Assembly: GCF_009727055.1 (NCBI RefSeq)
Contig: NC_052351.1
Location: forward strand, 55,815,422-55,879,421
Source of the DNA: Benincasa hispida
Lineage: Eukaryota; Streptophyta; Magnoliopsida; Cucurbitales; Cucurbitaceae
Length of the DNA: 64,000 bases
Direction: 5' to 3'
Part shown: piece after piece, positions 1 through 10,933 of the stretch
Numbering within the stretch: the stretch's first letter is position 1
Layout: each line of letters begins with the position of its first letter
The notes under the pieces: generated by a model
Seen by the model: the letters and a program-made list of their open reading frames with translations, nothing else
Told to the model about the DNA's origin: nothing
Databases searched by the model: none
Program-made: the position numbers and the translations under genes

Positions 1-747
1 GAAGAATCTGGATCGCCTCCACGTTTTCCAGAAGATTGAAAAAGTAGAATTGAAAAGAAAAGTCAATTGGGCCGAATGATCATTATCGAAATATTATAGG
101 ACTGCTATGCAAATTGCAATTCTATTTCTTCCTTTCGCATTCAAATGAATAGAGTTAAAATATCATTTTGTTTCTACGGGTTAAAATTTATTTATTATTT
201 TCTTTTTCAAATAAAACCTTTATTAAACCCCAATTATGAAGAGTAAGAGAATGAAAGTCTTTAAAAATGGGGAAAATATCCAAAATAACATGCTTTACTT
301 TTCCCATTTAAAAAATAGTACGTTTTCTTAATACTCGTTAGATTAGTTTTTCTCGAACTTTCTCGGGCGAGATTGAGCCCGAGATTATATTAGTTTTGTG
401 GATGTTTGAATATCAAATTTGATTGATGGAAAAGCAATTTTACGAATATGCCCTCAGTAATAAAAATATTATTATATTGTTATAACATCCCATTTTTTGA
501 GAAATCTAATGATTTGCTTGCTCAACAAGTTTCTTAAACGAGTTACCCAAAATTTTCTCTAGTGTGGAAATTTTCAAACCCCCACATCTCATCTTTTTGC
601 ATACAATCATGAAAAATAAGGTATATGTCAATATTGTCTTTTGTAAATTGTTAGTTGTTATTTGCATGTTGTTTAGCCAAATAATTTATGCTCTTGTGGT
701 TGTTTACATAATATGGGTGGAAAAAATTAATAATCTCGGTCGCGATT
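1..747. other. AT-rich intergenic sequence
   Basis: No reading frame here has recognisable protein similarity and I see no RNA gene. A 102-codon open frame at 564-872 runs across the boundary into the LTR at 748 and is probably chance. Confidence 0.6.
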
Positions 748-2712
748 TGTCACACCCCGTCCCAAACTACTCTCTAAGCCTAGGAAAGGATATGACTGCA
801 ATAGTTATCAACCCTTTTGTTGACACTTACTGCCTAATAAATCTAGCGAAAATCTCTGATACCAACATGTAACTCATACACAGCGGATGCCTCTTAGGAA
901 AAATTCATTAAGTTTAAAAACACAACATATTTAGAGTGATTACATTACTAGTTTCACAAGTCTCAATGCCCAAAACCTTAGTCCCTATATGAACAATTGT
1001 AACATGTGCACAATATTTATAGTAACCACCTAACCAATGAGTTACAATATCTTTGTCCTTTAGTGGCAGAGCAGATGCAGAACTATCTCCTGAGGATTTA
1101 ACCACTACCTGGGGGAAAGGAAAATATTTGAAAACGGGGTGAGCTTGCTAGCCCAGTGAGTGACTTAAGAAAGAAAACTGATTCTCATGCAAAAGTCTTA
1201 ATAAAGAGATTAAACTGAAATATAAATTTCTACAGTAACCTTGTACTACAATATAAACATTTCCAAGCATAAAGCATATAAAGTTGTTTCTATCAGAAAA
1301 CATTAAAACTGTTCCTTAGTTGAGAATAACGCTGTTGTGGTTAAATCCCAATGTCAACTACTAGTTAAGAGAGAACCCATTTGCTCAATCTCTCACTTTA
1401 ACTACCTACGTGCATGTGGCCATACTAAGTACCGTCATACCTTAGGTATTTCTACTCAGATACCTTCTCAAAACTTGTCCTTCAATATAGAGCTGCTCGG
1501 ATATCTTCTCAAATTTCCTTTAGTATCGAGTTGGTCGGATACCTTCTCAAATGTCCTTCGGTATCACGTTTCAAGTAAAACTAGTCATAAAATGACTTCC
1601 TCTTTAAAGCATGTAAAGCATAACGCATAGAAAACATGTCTTGAAAGATACTAACGCATGCTTGGTGTATTTAAACACACATAAATAGTTTTTCAATAAA
1701 CTTTCATACATGGCATACGTTTAAAATATAACTCATGGTTTGCTTGGAAATCACTTTGTAAAACTAGCTAGCATGAGAATAATCTTTCTTTAAAACATGG
1801 TTTCTTTAAAACATTGTAAATATTTAGTCAAATATTTAGTCACTCACCTTGGTCGTTTAGGAACCTTTCTCTCCAGAAGTTCCTTGGTTACCTCGGGCTC
1901 CCTTTTGAACCCTAAGATCCAGATTCAATTCAAAGCTCAGATTACTCATAGTTATAGGCCTTATCTTGAGATACTTCCTTCTGTAAACATGCTCTACAAT
2001 TTCTCAGAAAGCTTACCTTAAAATCTTAGCTTAGAACTCCTTGTGGTTTGGCCAGAATCATTAAATCCCCAAGACTGGCCCAAACTTACCCGACAGCTTG
2101 ACCCTTCTATCTTTTCCTTACTTTCCAGCCAGATTCCTTAGAGCTTCTTCTCCAACAGCCCTACCCTGAAAACTAAACTCGTGGAGCTTTCAGGTGGCTT
2201 TAGAATTACTCCAAACGCACGAGTATGCTGGGAGATAGCCTCGTCCCAAGTTGATGCTATTTCCAGACTTCACTGTCTCCTCCTCTTGAAACTTTATGAC
2301 CGACGCATGGTTTTGCTACCAATGCATGCATTCTTCCATCAACACATAGTTTCGTCACAATCAGCCTTCACACACTTCTTAATGTCCTTTGAAGTGAATT
2401 TGAGTTATGATCTGATGAGAAGTACTTGGCCCTATTTATAGGCATCCAAAATCTCTCCAAGGCTGACACTTCCTACTTGGCTGGATGTCCAAGTGTCTTT
2501 TCCCCACACTATCAATGCAACCTTCATGCCATCGCAATCTAAGGTGTCCTCCTCTTCCTTAGCCAACACATAATGCTTAAATCTGCATGTCTTCTTATGC
2601 ATCCACCTCATTTGCTTAAGGCCTAAGATTTCTCCCCAACAAGCCACATGTCCGGATGATTTAGCATCACCATCGGCACAATCCACACTCTCATGATCGC
2701 AAGCCATCTTGG

Positions 2713-2971
2713 CAAATGCGTCCATCCAACCACAAATGCGTCCATCTAACCACAAATTCGTCCATCCAACCACAAATGCATCCATCTAACCACAAATGTG
2801 TCCATCCAACCACGAATGCGTCCATCTAACCACAAATGTGTCCATCCAACCATAATTGTGTCCATCCAACCACAATTGCATCCATCTAACCACAAATGCG
2901 TCCATCTAACCACAAATGTGTTCATCTAACCACAAATGCGTTCATCCAACCACAAATGCGTTCATCCAATC
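2713..2971. repeat. 20-bp minisatellite, about 13 copies
   Basis: Head-to-tail copies of a unit close to CAAATGCGTCCATCCAACCA. Copies alternate mainly between CCATCCAACC and CCATCTAACC, with TGTG or TTCG variants, suggesting a two-unit (40-bp) higher-order pattern. It lies inside the Gypsy LTR. Because 20 is not divisible by 3, frames through it rotate; it is not coding. Confidence 0.9.
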
Positions 2972-3369
2972 TTACCTTGTGCATCCAATTGACGCAACTT
3001 GGTCACATATGCTAGATGCTTGCAAGGCTCATCTTTGGCCGCATATCCTTTTCTTAGTTAGCCATCATCAACTCGTGGCTTTCTCATCAACATATCACTT
3101 GAGTCAAAACTCAAGGCATCGCATCCTTGGCCATATACCTTCCTTTCCCGCATGGTTTACCTTTGGCTTATGCGCTCAACTAGGATTATACCTAGCACTC
3201 TTCCAACGCATACTATTAGCCTGGTCCTATGCGCCCACATGCCCCCGGATGTCCAACGCATATAGCAAGTCGCATAGTTCACACCCTGCGTTCAATGCCA
3301 ACGCATAGTATTAGCCTTATGTACCACAAGCCTTAGCAACACAAGACCCTTCACCATGCGTCCACCATG

Positions 3370-3880
3370 GCTTGTCTCATCGCCTAGCTCATCGTCTAAT
3401 ACTGCTACCGCATAGCACCATCGCATAGCGTATGCGCCTATCGCATAACACACAGTCTACCACACAGCTCTTGCTCATCGTGTAGCGCTGATGCCCATCA
3501 TCTAGCGAAGCACGGCTATCGTCTAGTGCACACGCCCATCGGGTAGCACCATCGTCCAGCGTCATCGTCTAACACTGATGCCAATCGTGTAGTTCCAACA
3601 CCCCATCGCTTAACGCTATCGTCCAGTGCATAGTGCTATCGTTTAGCATGATCCTTCGCTTCGTCTAGCGTCGCACATCTGCTACACGATCGCCTACCAC
3701 ATCACTTGGCTTCGCGCATTTTCTATATGATAGCCTGGTGCCCACCTACACGATCGCCTACCTCATCGTGTAGCACCGCTCACTTACTAGACGATCACAT
3801 ACCCAATCGTGTAGTGCTGCTCATTTGCTACACGATTGTCCAGCGCCAATTCATTACTACACGATCGGTCCCGCGCACAC
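3370..3880. repeat. Array of degenerate CGATCG/ATCGTGTAG words in the Gypsy LTR
   Basis: The stretch repeats short words such as CATCGTCTAGCG, CATCGTGTAGC and CTACACGATCGCCTAC many times at irregular 20-40 base spacing. The same words form arrays in unrelated Copia LTRs in this window. There is no fixed period, so it is not a simple tandem repeat. Function unknown. Confidence 0.7.
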
Positions 3881-4208
3881 ATCTCCCAACGCCAGCGCCC
3901 ATGTCCGCGCAACTTGAGGCTGCCACATGTTTTGTTAATCCCTCAAGACACTGGCTACCACATGCATTTCTCTTGGCCACACTCTGGCTTCCTTCAACGT
4001 CTAAAATGAGCAGGCCAACGGCATGGAACAACACTTAGCCAATTTTCCAAGTCTACCCAAGAGTCAAGCTTTTCAATTTCACCACTTTTCTTCTAATTTT
4101 TCACCCTTTTCTCTACAATTACGCATTAATTTCCACATCAACCTACTCACCACACTGGTCTCAGTAGGGAACATACTCAAGTAGAGAAATTAGGGCTCAG
4201 GGTTCACA

Positions 4209-4224
4209 TTTACCTCCCCCATAT
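4209..4224 (-). promoter_or_regulatory. Polypurine tract of the Gypsy element
   Basis: On the minus strand the sequence reads ATATGGGGGAGGTAAA directly before the LTR start TGTGAACC. Such a tract primes plus-strand DNA synthesis in LTR retroelements. Its position between the pol stop (4260) and the LTR fixes the LTR edge. Confidence 0.65.
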
Positions 4225-4259
4225 GAAAATTTCATCCTCAAAATTTTGCTACAAGTCCG

Positions 4260-5490
4260 TCAATTAAACAAATGCAAATACTTGTTTCTTATTTTCTCTT
4301 CAGCTTTCCATGTTGCTTCTTCAGTGCTTTGGTTTTGCCATAGTACCTTTACCAATGGTATTGTCTTATTCCTTAAGACTTGTTCTTTTCTGTCAAGAAT
4401 CTCCACTGGTTTTTCTTCGTAAGACAAATTCTCTTTCAACTGCACCGATTGCTCAGGCAACACATGGGTAGGATCTGCCATGTACTTTCTTAGCATTGCC
4501 ACATGGAACACATCATGGATACGAAATAACTCTAGAGGTAAATCCAACCTATACGCCATTGGGCCAACTCTTTCTATTATCTCGTAAGGTCCAATATACC
4601 TGGGGCTTAACTTCCCTTTCCTACCAAACCTGAGTATTCCTTTTCATGGAGACAACTTAAGAAATACTTTATCACTAACTTCAAATTCCAATTCTCTTCT
4701 CCGCTTGTCGGTATAACTTTTTTGCCTGTCTCGAGCTATTTTAAGATTTTCTCTTATAATCTTAACACTGCCTGATGTCTGCTGAACAAGTTCTGGGCCT
4801 AGTAATTTCCTTTCACCGACCTCATTCTAACATATCGGAGTTCTACATGGTCTTCCGTATAGTGCTTCATAAGTGCCATTCCGATACTCGAATGGTAACT
4901 ATTGTTATACGCAAATTCGATCAACGACAGATACGTATCCCAACTGCCCTTGTACTGTAATACACATGCTCTCAACATGTCCTCTAGTGTCTGAATCGTC
5001 CGTTCAGACTGACCATCCGTCTGTGGATGAAAAGCCGTACTGAAATATAACTTCGTATCCATAGCTTTCTATAAGATAGGCCAAAACTTTGATGTAAACC
5101 TGGAATCCCGATCTAATACAATCGAAACTGGAGCCCCAAACTAACTCACAATTCGATCAACATACAGCTTAGCTAATTGGTCTAGGGTAAAAGTAACTTT
5201 AATAGGTAAAAACTTAGCTGTCTTTGTCGATCTATCCACAATTACCCATATACCATCATAGCTCGCTGGTGTCCTAGGTAAACCAAATAGGAAATCCATC
5301 GTAACATGCTCCCATTTCCACTATGGTACTGGATGGATTAAGCAATCCTTCTGGCCTCTGTCGTTCAGGCTTAACTTGTTGACATAGTAAATATCTATCA
5401 ACATACTCTGCTATTTCTCTTTTCATACCAGGCCACCAGTACGATCTCTTTAATGTTTTGTACATCTTCGTACTGCCTGGATGCATAGCA
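4260..5490 (-). pseudogene. Gypsy integrase with chromodomain-like tail, broken
   Basis: Reading the minus strand from 5490, the frame begins in the integrase zinc-binding region (HPGSTKMYKTLKRSYWWPG, then CxxxK-type residues near 5390), passes through the catalytic core (VLDRDSRFTS with the second Asp, HPQTDGQSERTIQTLE with the catalytic Glu), the GPY-like region (SPRYIGPYEI) and ends with a chromodomain-like segment (VEILDRKEQVLRN ... EEATWKAEEKI) and a TGA at 4260. These are standard for integrases that insert element DNA into the host genome. Several in-frame stops (for example near 4645, 5070 and 5145) interrupt it. The N-terminal side is lost at the junction with Copia LTR sequence near 5490, and translation beyond that point reads LTR, not integrase. 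Confidence 0.85.
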
Positions 5491-5494
5491 TAAA

Positions 5495-7437
5495 ATCCCT
5501 GGTTATCTGTATGTAACTTAAGCATGTATGTGGTGACATACAAGTGGATCATGTCTTGAGTGATAACCAAAATGGTCTATAGTATATGGATATAGAAGGG
5601 AAAGCTTATTCTGGTAACGCTATGAATGCAGCCCGCTTTATGGAATGGTCACAATTGTTGTGACTTGTCACAGATCGTCTGATCCTGATCATTCGTATTG
5701 GGGACATGCGAGCGAGGGCATCCTATACAAAGAGTTAGTAGACCTGACCACGAAGTGTTAACATCTCGTTATATAATACCGTTCATGACAGAGACTTCAC
5801 ATCACTAGGATAACCATAAGGTAACATGACCTCAATCATGAGTGAGTTTGGAACTCCTGCCATTTAGGGCGGTCCTTTGATTTGGAGGGGTGCTAGTGGC
5901 CATCTACGCGAATCAAACCTACCAGTTTGGGGATTCGTCTGATTTGGGAGCTGGGAACACAGCTACACAAGATGGAATCACTCCTTCCCCGAGGTAGAGG
6001 TAAATAGATAGATAGCTCCCTTAAGGGCTGATTCTAGGGCATGAACTATGTGGCAACACACACCTTCTCTTGGCCCGAGAGGTGTTCACACATAGTTGGA
6101 CTATGTTGTATTATTCATTAGAGGAATCAATAGTACTTAAGGAGTGAGATGTAACTATAGGGGTAAAAAAGCAATTTGGTCCAGTTGTACTTACGAGCAT
6201 CTGTCAAGGGTCATCGTACTCATGATTAATTATATCTGATGGACATAGAAATAAATCTGTGGTACGAAGAGTTCAACTATTGGTCTTTAATGGAATGCCT
6301 GACAGTTAACAGATGGTGGATCTCATGGCTAAAGAGTTTAGTCAGCTATTCACGAACCATTGGAACTTCTAGCCACAGGTCCATTAGGTCCCCTGGGTCA
6401 CTTGGATAAAGTCGAGAATCAGTATTTGGGTCAATTTGAAATGTTCAAATTGACAAGAGGGAGTACGATTATATACGATATAATTGGACTGGTTAATTAT
6501 ATATGATATAATTGACTAAATGTATGAGATACATTGTTTTGGAGGAAATTAGATATAAATATGATTTATATCATGTGGAGGAGAAATTATTATAGTAGAT
6601 ATGTGATATCAAACTATATGGAAATAATATAATATGATTATATTTAATTATTTAATTGGTTAATTATACGATAATTGGCCTACAATTTCTCTCAGACATA
6701 CATTAGTGGGAGCAGCCGCATCGGTTATTGTAACCGAAGAATAAAATGAAATTTCATTTCATTTTGCAAAAGCTCCAAAAGTTTCGAAAAAATTGGCATT
6801 GGTGTGGAAACGTAAACGATCACATAAGTCGAGAGCCTATACAATAGTCGCCCAGTGCCTAAACGATCGCACACCTCGCGCCTAAATGATCGCACGCTAG
6901 TCTTTAAACGATCACTTAGCTTTCCTAAACGATCGCATAGTGTGCCATGTTTTCTAAACGATCATCTACCTTTTTCTAAACGATCGCTTAATAAAACCTA
7001 CACGATCGTGTAGCTTCTTCTAAACGATAAACATTTAGCTATACGATAGCTTCCTTTTCTCTCCCACTTACTTATCATCTACACGATTTGTTCTTCCTCT
7101 TACCTCTACAAAACTCACCAAAGACCACACTTTTGATTCTCTCTCCGAGAATACCAAGGGATCTCTTTTGGTGGTGTCCTCCCCGCTACGTTCACTTGTT
7201 CGTGACTGATCGTGCTACAACAGCCGACGTATTTGTTGGGCGATAGAGATCGCATAGAGGTCTTCCACTCCATTGAGTTCCAAAATTTAAAGAGAATCTT
7301 CAATTAGTATGAGAACTCTTTCCCTTATTCTTTAGTGTTCAAAGCATGCCATTATAATGTATATATTGTGTTTCAGTCACGGTGAAATCGGAAAGATCCG
7401 AATGCGCTCATGGATGCTCTTTGTTAAGAGTTCCTTT
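5495..7437 (+). repeat. Copia LTR fragment, plus orientation
   Basis: Colinear with the LTR at 54047-56218: shared blocks include AGCATGTATGTGGTGA, the segment near 5575-5650 with GCCCGCTTTATGG, and a closing ...AAGAGTTCCTTTAA. About the first 150 bases of the LTR are missing, where it joins the Gypsy integrase. The right end butts against an opposite-oriented LTR fragment at 7438. It contains a dense CGATCG motif array (6795-7070). No element interior follows it. Confidence 0.75.
6795..7070. repeat. CGATCG-centred motif array in Copia LTR
   Basis: About ten copies of a 14-16 base word close to CTAAACGATCGCTTAG occur in 275 bases, separated by about 20-35 bases of unrelated sequence. One copy at 6998-7013, CTACACGATCGTGTAG, is a perfect 16-base palindrome. 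Equivalent arrays lie in most other Copia LTRs of the window. Confidence 0.8.
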
Positions 7438-8111
7438 AATTCAAGCCCTGGAATCAGCCCTTAGGGGAGCAATCTCTCTACTTATCCCTGCTTCGGGAAA
7501 GGAGTGAATTCCATCTTGTGGATTGAGTTCCCAGGTCCCAGATCAGACAAGTCCCTAAAAAAGTAGGCATGTTGAGTTGGCAATCTGGCCATCTCACCCA
7601 TACTAATCAAAGGACCGCCCTCAAATGCAGGAGTTTCCAAAACAATCAGGATTGAGGTCGTGTCACCTATGGTCATTTAAGTGAGATGTAAGTCTCTAGT
7701 ATCAACAGTGTTATATACAGAGTTTAGCCATCTGGTGGTCTGGGTTTTATACAAACTCTTTTTATAGAACACCCCCGCTCGCACATCTCCACATGAATGG
7801 TCAGGATCTACCATCTATAGTAGTTTACAATACTTGCAAACCTCTACAAAGTGGGTCGTATCCATTATGTCACAAGGATCAGGTATCCCACCTTAATCCT
7901 TATACTACAGACTTATTTAGGTTATCACTTAAGGCATGATCCACTTGTATATCACATATACATGTTTAAGCTCACATAAGATAACCAAGGAGCTTTGTTT
8001 ATTGGATATGAGTAAATGCCAGAATTAAATAGCAATTATTTTATTCAGCAAATAATGTGTATCATTACAAAATAAAGAGACTCCGAGATAATTAGGACAC
8101 CGATCCCAACA
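7438..8111 (-). repeat. 3' LTR (truncated) of the minus-strand Copia
   Basis: Begins on the minus strand at 8111 with TGTTGGGATCGG directly after the purine tract AAGTGGGAGAT, and matches the first third of the 5' LTR (for example the block at 7440-7680 matches 15540-15780). It breaks off at 7438 against a plus-oriented LTR end. Confidence 0.8.
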
Positions 8112-8125
8112 ATCTCCCACTTGTT
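8112..8125 (-). promoter_or_regulatory. Polypurine tract adjoining the Copia 3' LTR
   Basis: The minus strand reads AACAAGTGGGAGAT immediately before the LTR start TGTTGGG. A second near-identical tract lies about 90 bases upstream, at 8203-8217. Confidence 0.7.
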
Positions 8126-8202
8126 CTAATGACTCGGGAGACTAATGTACAATACGATATAAAAATGTATAATATACAATAAACTAGGGCATACTTTAGT
8201 AT

Positions 8203-8217
8203 CATCTCCCACTTGCC
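8203..8217 (-). promoter_or_regulatory. Second polypurine-like tract
   Basis: The minus strand reads GGGCAAGTGGGAGAT just after the RNase H stop at 8218. The plus-strand Copia at 53949 and 54032 has the same pair of tracts at nearly the same spacing, so the duplication is a shared trait of this lineage. Confidence 0.55.
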
Positions 8218-9025
8218 CTAAACAAGATGCCACATGTCCTGCAGACTTAGACTCTTCAAGTGACCCTCGATCACTTTAGCCATGAGGGCCTTTGTAAAGG
8301 GATCAGCAACATTGTACTCCAATGTGATCTTCGTGACTATCACATCACCGCGGTGCACAATCTCCCTAATCAGGTGGTATTTCCATTCGATGTGCTTACC
8401 CCAACAATAACTCTGAAGCTCCGTCGAATTTGCCACAACCCCACTTTTATCACAATAAAGAGTGATAGGCAAATCCATATTTGGAACAACTTCCAAATCT
8501 GAAAGGAATTTCCTCAGCCAAACAGCCTCCTTAGCTACTTCACAAGCAGCTACATACTCGGCTTCTATAGTGGAGTCCGCGATGCATCCTTGCTTGATTC
8601 TTCGCCAGGCTACAGCCTCTTCATTCAGAGTAAACATTGACCCCGATGTTGATTTGCAAGAATCTCTATCGGTCTGAAAGTCAGAGTCTGTGTATCCTGT
8701 AAGGATCAAATCCTTATCTACATACACAAGCATGTAGTGCCTCATTCTCCGAAGATACTTGAGGATCGTCTTGACCGCCGTCCAGTGATCAAATCCTGGA
8801 TTGGACTGATACCGACTGACAATCCCTATTGCATAGCAAATGTCGAGTCTGGTACACAACATTGCATACATCAAGCTCTGTCTCTTATACACATCTAGAT
8901 GTGTATAAGAGACAGGTCTTGACCGCCGTCCAGTGATCAAATCCTGGATTGGACTGATACCGACTGACAATCCCTATTGCATAGCAAATGTCGAGTCTGG
9001 TACACAACATTGCATACATCAAGCT
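8218..9025 (-). pseudogene. Copia RNase H region, interrupted by a library adapter
   Basis: The frame shows the Copia pol C-terminus: SLMYAMLCTRLDICYAIG, then the RNase H motifs YTDSDFQTDRDS, EAEYVAACEVAKEAVWLR, LYCDKSGVVANS and HIEWKYHLIREIV, ending at 8218. RNase H removes the RNA strand during reverse transcription. The frame seems to start upstream in SYTHLDVYKRQ, but that peptide is translated from the adapter at 8878-8915, and the 110 bases at 8768-8877 and 8916-9025 are the same genomic segment present twice. Any protein model spanning 8878-8915 is artificial. Confidence 0.88.
8878..8915. other. Mate-pair junction adapter left in the assembly (1 of 3)
   Basis: The 38 bases are CTGTCTCTTATACACATCT followed by its reverse complement AGATGTGTATAAGAGACAG, i.e. 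two Tn5 mosaic ends back to back, as used at circularisation junctions in transposase-based mate-pair libraries. The same 110 bases occur on both sides (8768-8877 and 8916-9025). This is laboratory sequence, not a plant palindrome. Confidence 0.97.
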
Positions 9026-10296
9026 TCCTATAGCAGAAGCATAGTGAATCCGTCTCATTTCCTTAACCTCTTAAAGTGTCTTAGGACATTGATCCTTAGA
9101 AAACGATTCCATGCCTAAAGGGTAACAAACGAAAACGATTCCATGCTTAAAGGGTAACAAACCCCTCTTGGAATCCTGCATCTTGTACCTGATCAACATT
9201 TGATCAATGTACGATGCCAAAGACAGGGCTAACCGTTTGTTCTTACGATCTTGAATGATCTGGATCCCTAGAACATACTATGCCTCATCCAAATCTTTCA
9301 TTTGGAACTGGACAGCTAGCCATTTCTTAATGTCAGCCAGATACCCTACATCATTTCCAATGAGTAGGATATCATCCACATATAGTATCAGGAAAGCTAC
9401 TGAGCTGTTGATGATCTTCTTATAAAAACAAGGCTCATCAACATTCTGATAAAAGCCAAACGACTTGATAGCAATGTCAAATCTGATGTTCCAAGATCTA
9501 GATGCTTGTTTCAGCCTATAAATGGACCTATTAAGCTTGCAAACTCTTTACTCTTGATCTGGAACAATGAACCCTTTGGTTGAGTCATATAAATGGTCTC
9601 CTCAAAATTACCATTAAGAAAGGCAGTCTTGACGCCCATTTTCCATATTTCATAATCATAAAATGTGGCTATGGACAAGAGAATCCAGATAGACTTGAGC
9701 ATGACAACAAGTGAGAAAGTTTCCTCATAGTCAACTCCCTCAATTTGGGTATAACCCTTTGCCACGAGTCTAGCCTTAAAGGTTTTCACCTTTCCATATA
9801 CACCTCTCTTTCGCTTATAGATCCACTTACACTCAATAGGTTTTATCCCATCAGGTGGATCAACTAGCTCCCAGATGTTATTGAAGTATATAGACTCCAT
9901 TTCTTGGTTCATGGCTTTAACCCATTCATCTTTGTCAACATCCTTCATTGCTTTCTTAAAAGACAAAGAATCCTCAACCCCATCATTCGTAATGACGTTT
10001 TGGGTTTTAGTCAAACCCATGTAGCGATCCGGTGGGTTCATAACCCTCCCACTACGTCGAGGCAGTCTCAACTCTTGAGCTGGTTGACTAGATGTTCCGA
10101 CCTCAACAACTCTTGTTAATCTGTCGGCCTGTTTAACAACTCTTGTTGAACCCTCAGCAGTCTCAGTCTCACTAGAAATCTCACGTAAAATGAGCTTACT
10201 TCGTGGCTTATGATCCCTCATGTGGTCTTCTTCCAAGAAGATAGCATTTATAGAAAAAAAACACTTTATTCTCACTTGGATCATAGAAGTATCCAC
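9026..10296 (-). pseudogene. Copia reverse transcriptase, broken
   Basis: From 10296 the frame covers the linker (PRRSGRVMNPPDRY) and the RVT_2 start: [48 protein letters not shown], then AFLNGNFEETIYMTQPKG. After about 9520 the frame shifts; the YVDD catalytic box lies at 9371-9382 on the minus strand. RT copies element RNA to DNA. The first catalytic Asp, normally in a MDVKTAFLNG motif, reads MGVKTAFLNG here, so activity would be lost even without the frameshifts. A 32-base tandem duplication at about 9101-9164 adds another break. Confidence 0.88.
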
Positions 10297-10933
10297 CTCT
10301 CGTTTCCTTAGGGTAGCCTACAAAGAGGCAAACCCTCGAACGTGGTTCCAATTTCTTTGGGTTAGTCGCTAGCACGTGCTGGACAGCCCCAAATCCTGAA
10401 GTAGCATAAATTACGTTTACGGCCTCTCCATAAATCAAAAGGTGTTTTAGAAACACTTTTCGAGCGAACGTTGTTTAGGATATAACATGCAGTCTGTACT
10501 GCAAAACCCCAAAACGAGTCTGGAAGATGAGCATAACTCATCATAGACCAAACCATGTCCAATAAGGTTCTGTTTCTCCTTTCAGATACACCATTTTGCT
10601 GAGGTGTACTAGGGGCCGAGAGTTGGGACACAATCCCATGTTCTATCATATAGTTCTGGAATTGGAGGTTCATATACTCTCCACCACGATCAGATCGTAG
10701 TATTTTTATCTTCTTACCTAACAAGTTTTCAACTTCAACCTTATACTCCTTGAACTTGTCAAGGGCTTCAGACTTACGTTGCATTAGATAGAGATACCCG
10801 AATCTTGAATAATCATTTATGAAATAGATGAATATTCATACCCATCCCGAGCTCTAACATTTATCAAACCACAGAGGTCTGAATGTATAAGCTCCAAGAC
10901 TTCCTTGGCCCTGTAACCATTTCCAGTAAAAGG
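10250..10933 (-). pseudogene. Copia integrase, broken
   Basis: The catalytic core is visible in pieces: ELIHSDLCG (first Asp, about 10880), ILRSDRGGEYMN (second Asp, about 10690) and PQQNGVSERRNRTLL (catalytic Glu, about 10600), followed by SFWGFAVQTACYILN and the C-terminal KLEPRSRVCLFVGYPKETRGGYFYDPSENKV in another frame (10456-10208). Frameshifts lie near 10835 and 10370. It would join element cDNA to host DNA; the triad residues are all present but the frame is not continuous. Confidence 0.87.

Larger units (their letters stand above)
748..4208 (-). repeat. 3' LTR of the minus-strand Gypsy element
   Basis: On the plus strand it begins TGTCACACCCC and ends GGGTTCACA, so in element orientation it runs TGTGAACC to GGGTGTGACA, the usual TG...CA ends. 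The right end lies next to a purine tract just after the pol stop. It is about 3.46 kb and holds a 20-bp minisatellite (2713-2971) and an array of atcgt(c/g)tag words (about 3370-3880). A second LTR of similar design lies at 16344-18481. Confidence 0.75.
748..5494 (-). mobile_element. Truncated Ty3/Gypsy chromovirus-like retrotransposon
   Basis: Minus-strand element keeping only its 3' half: the integrase end of pol (4260-5490), a short purine tract (about 4209-4224) and a long 3' LTR (748-4208). The gag, protease and reverse transcriptase are missing because at about 5495 the frame runs into plus-strand Copia LTR sequence. The integrase core and chromodomain-like tail are what I would expect of a chromovirus of the Tekay/Del type; the exact clade is inference. 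The coding part has stops, so the element is dead. Confidence 0.8.

Noticed and set aside
564..872. A 102-codon frame near the left edge
   Set aside because: No similarity, and it crosses into the Gypsy LTR at 748.
2432..2785. A 117-codon minus-strand frame ending in repeats with Trp, Asp and Gly
   Set aside because: It overlaps the 20-base minisatellite in the Gypsy LTR; no domain, and the repeat rotates frame.
8878..8915. A perfect 38-base palindrome that could look like a hairpin, operator or transposon end
   Set aside because: It is laboratory adapter sequence (two Tn5 mosaic ends), found three times with duplicated flanks.
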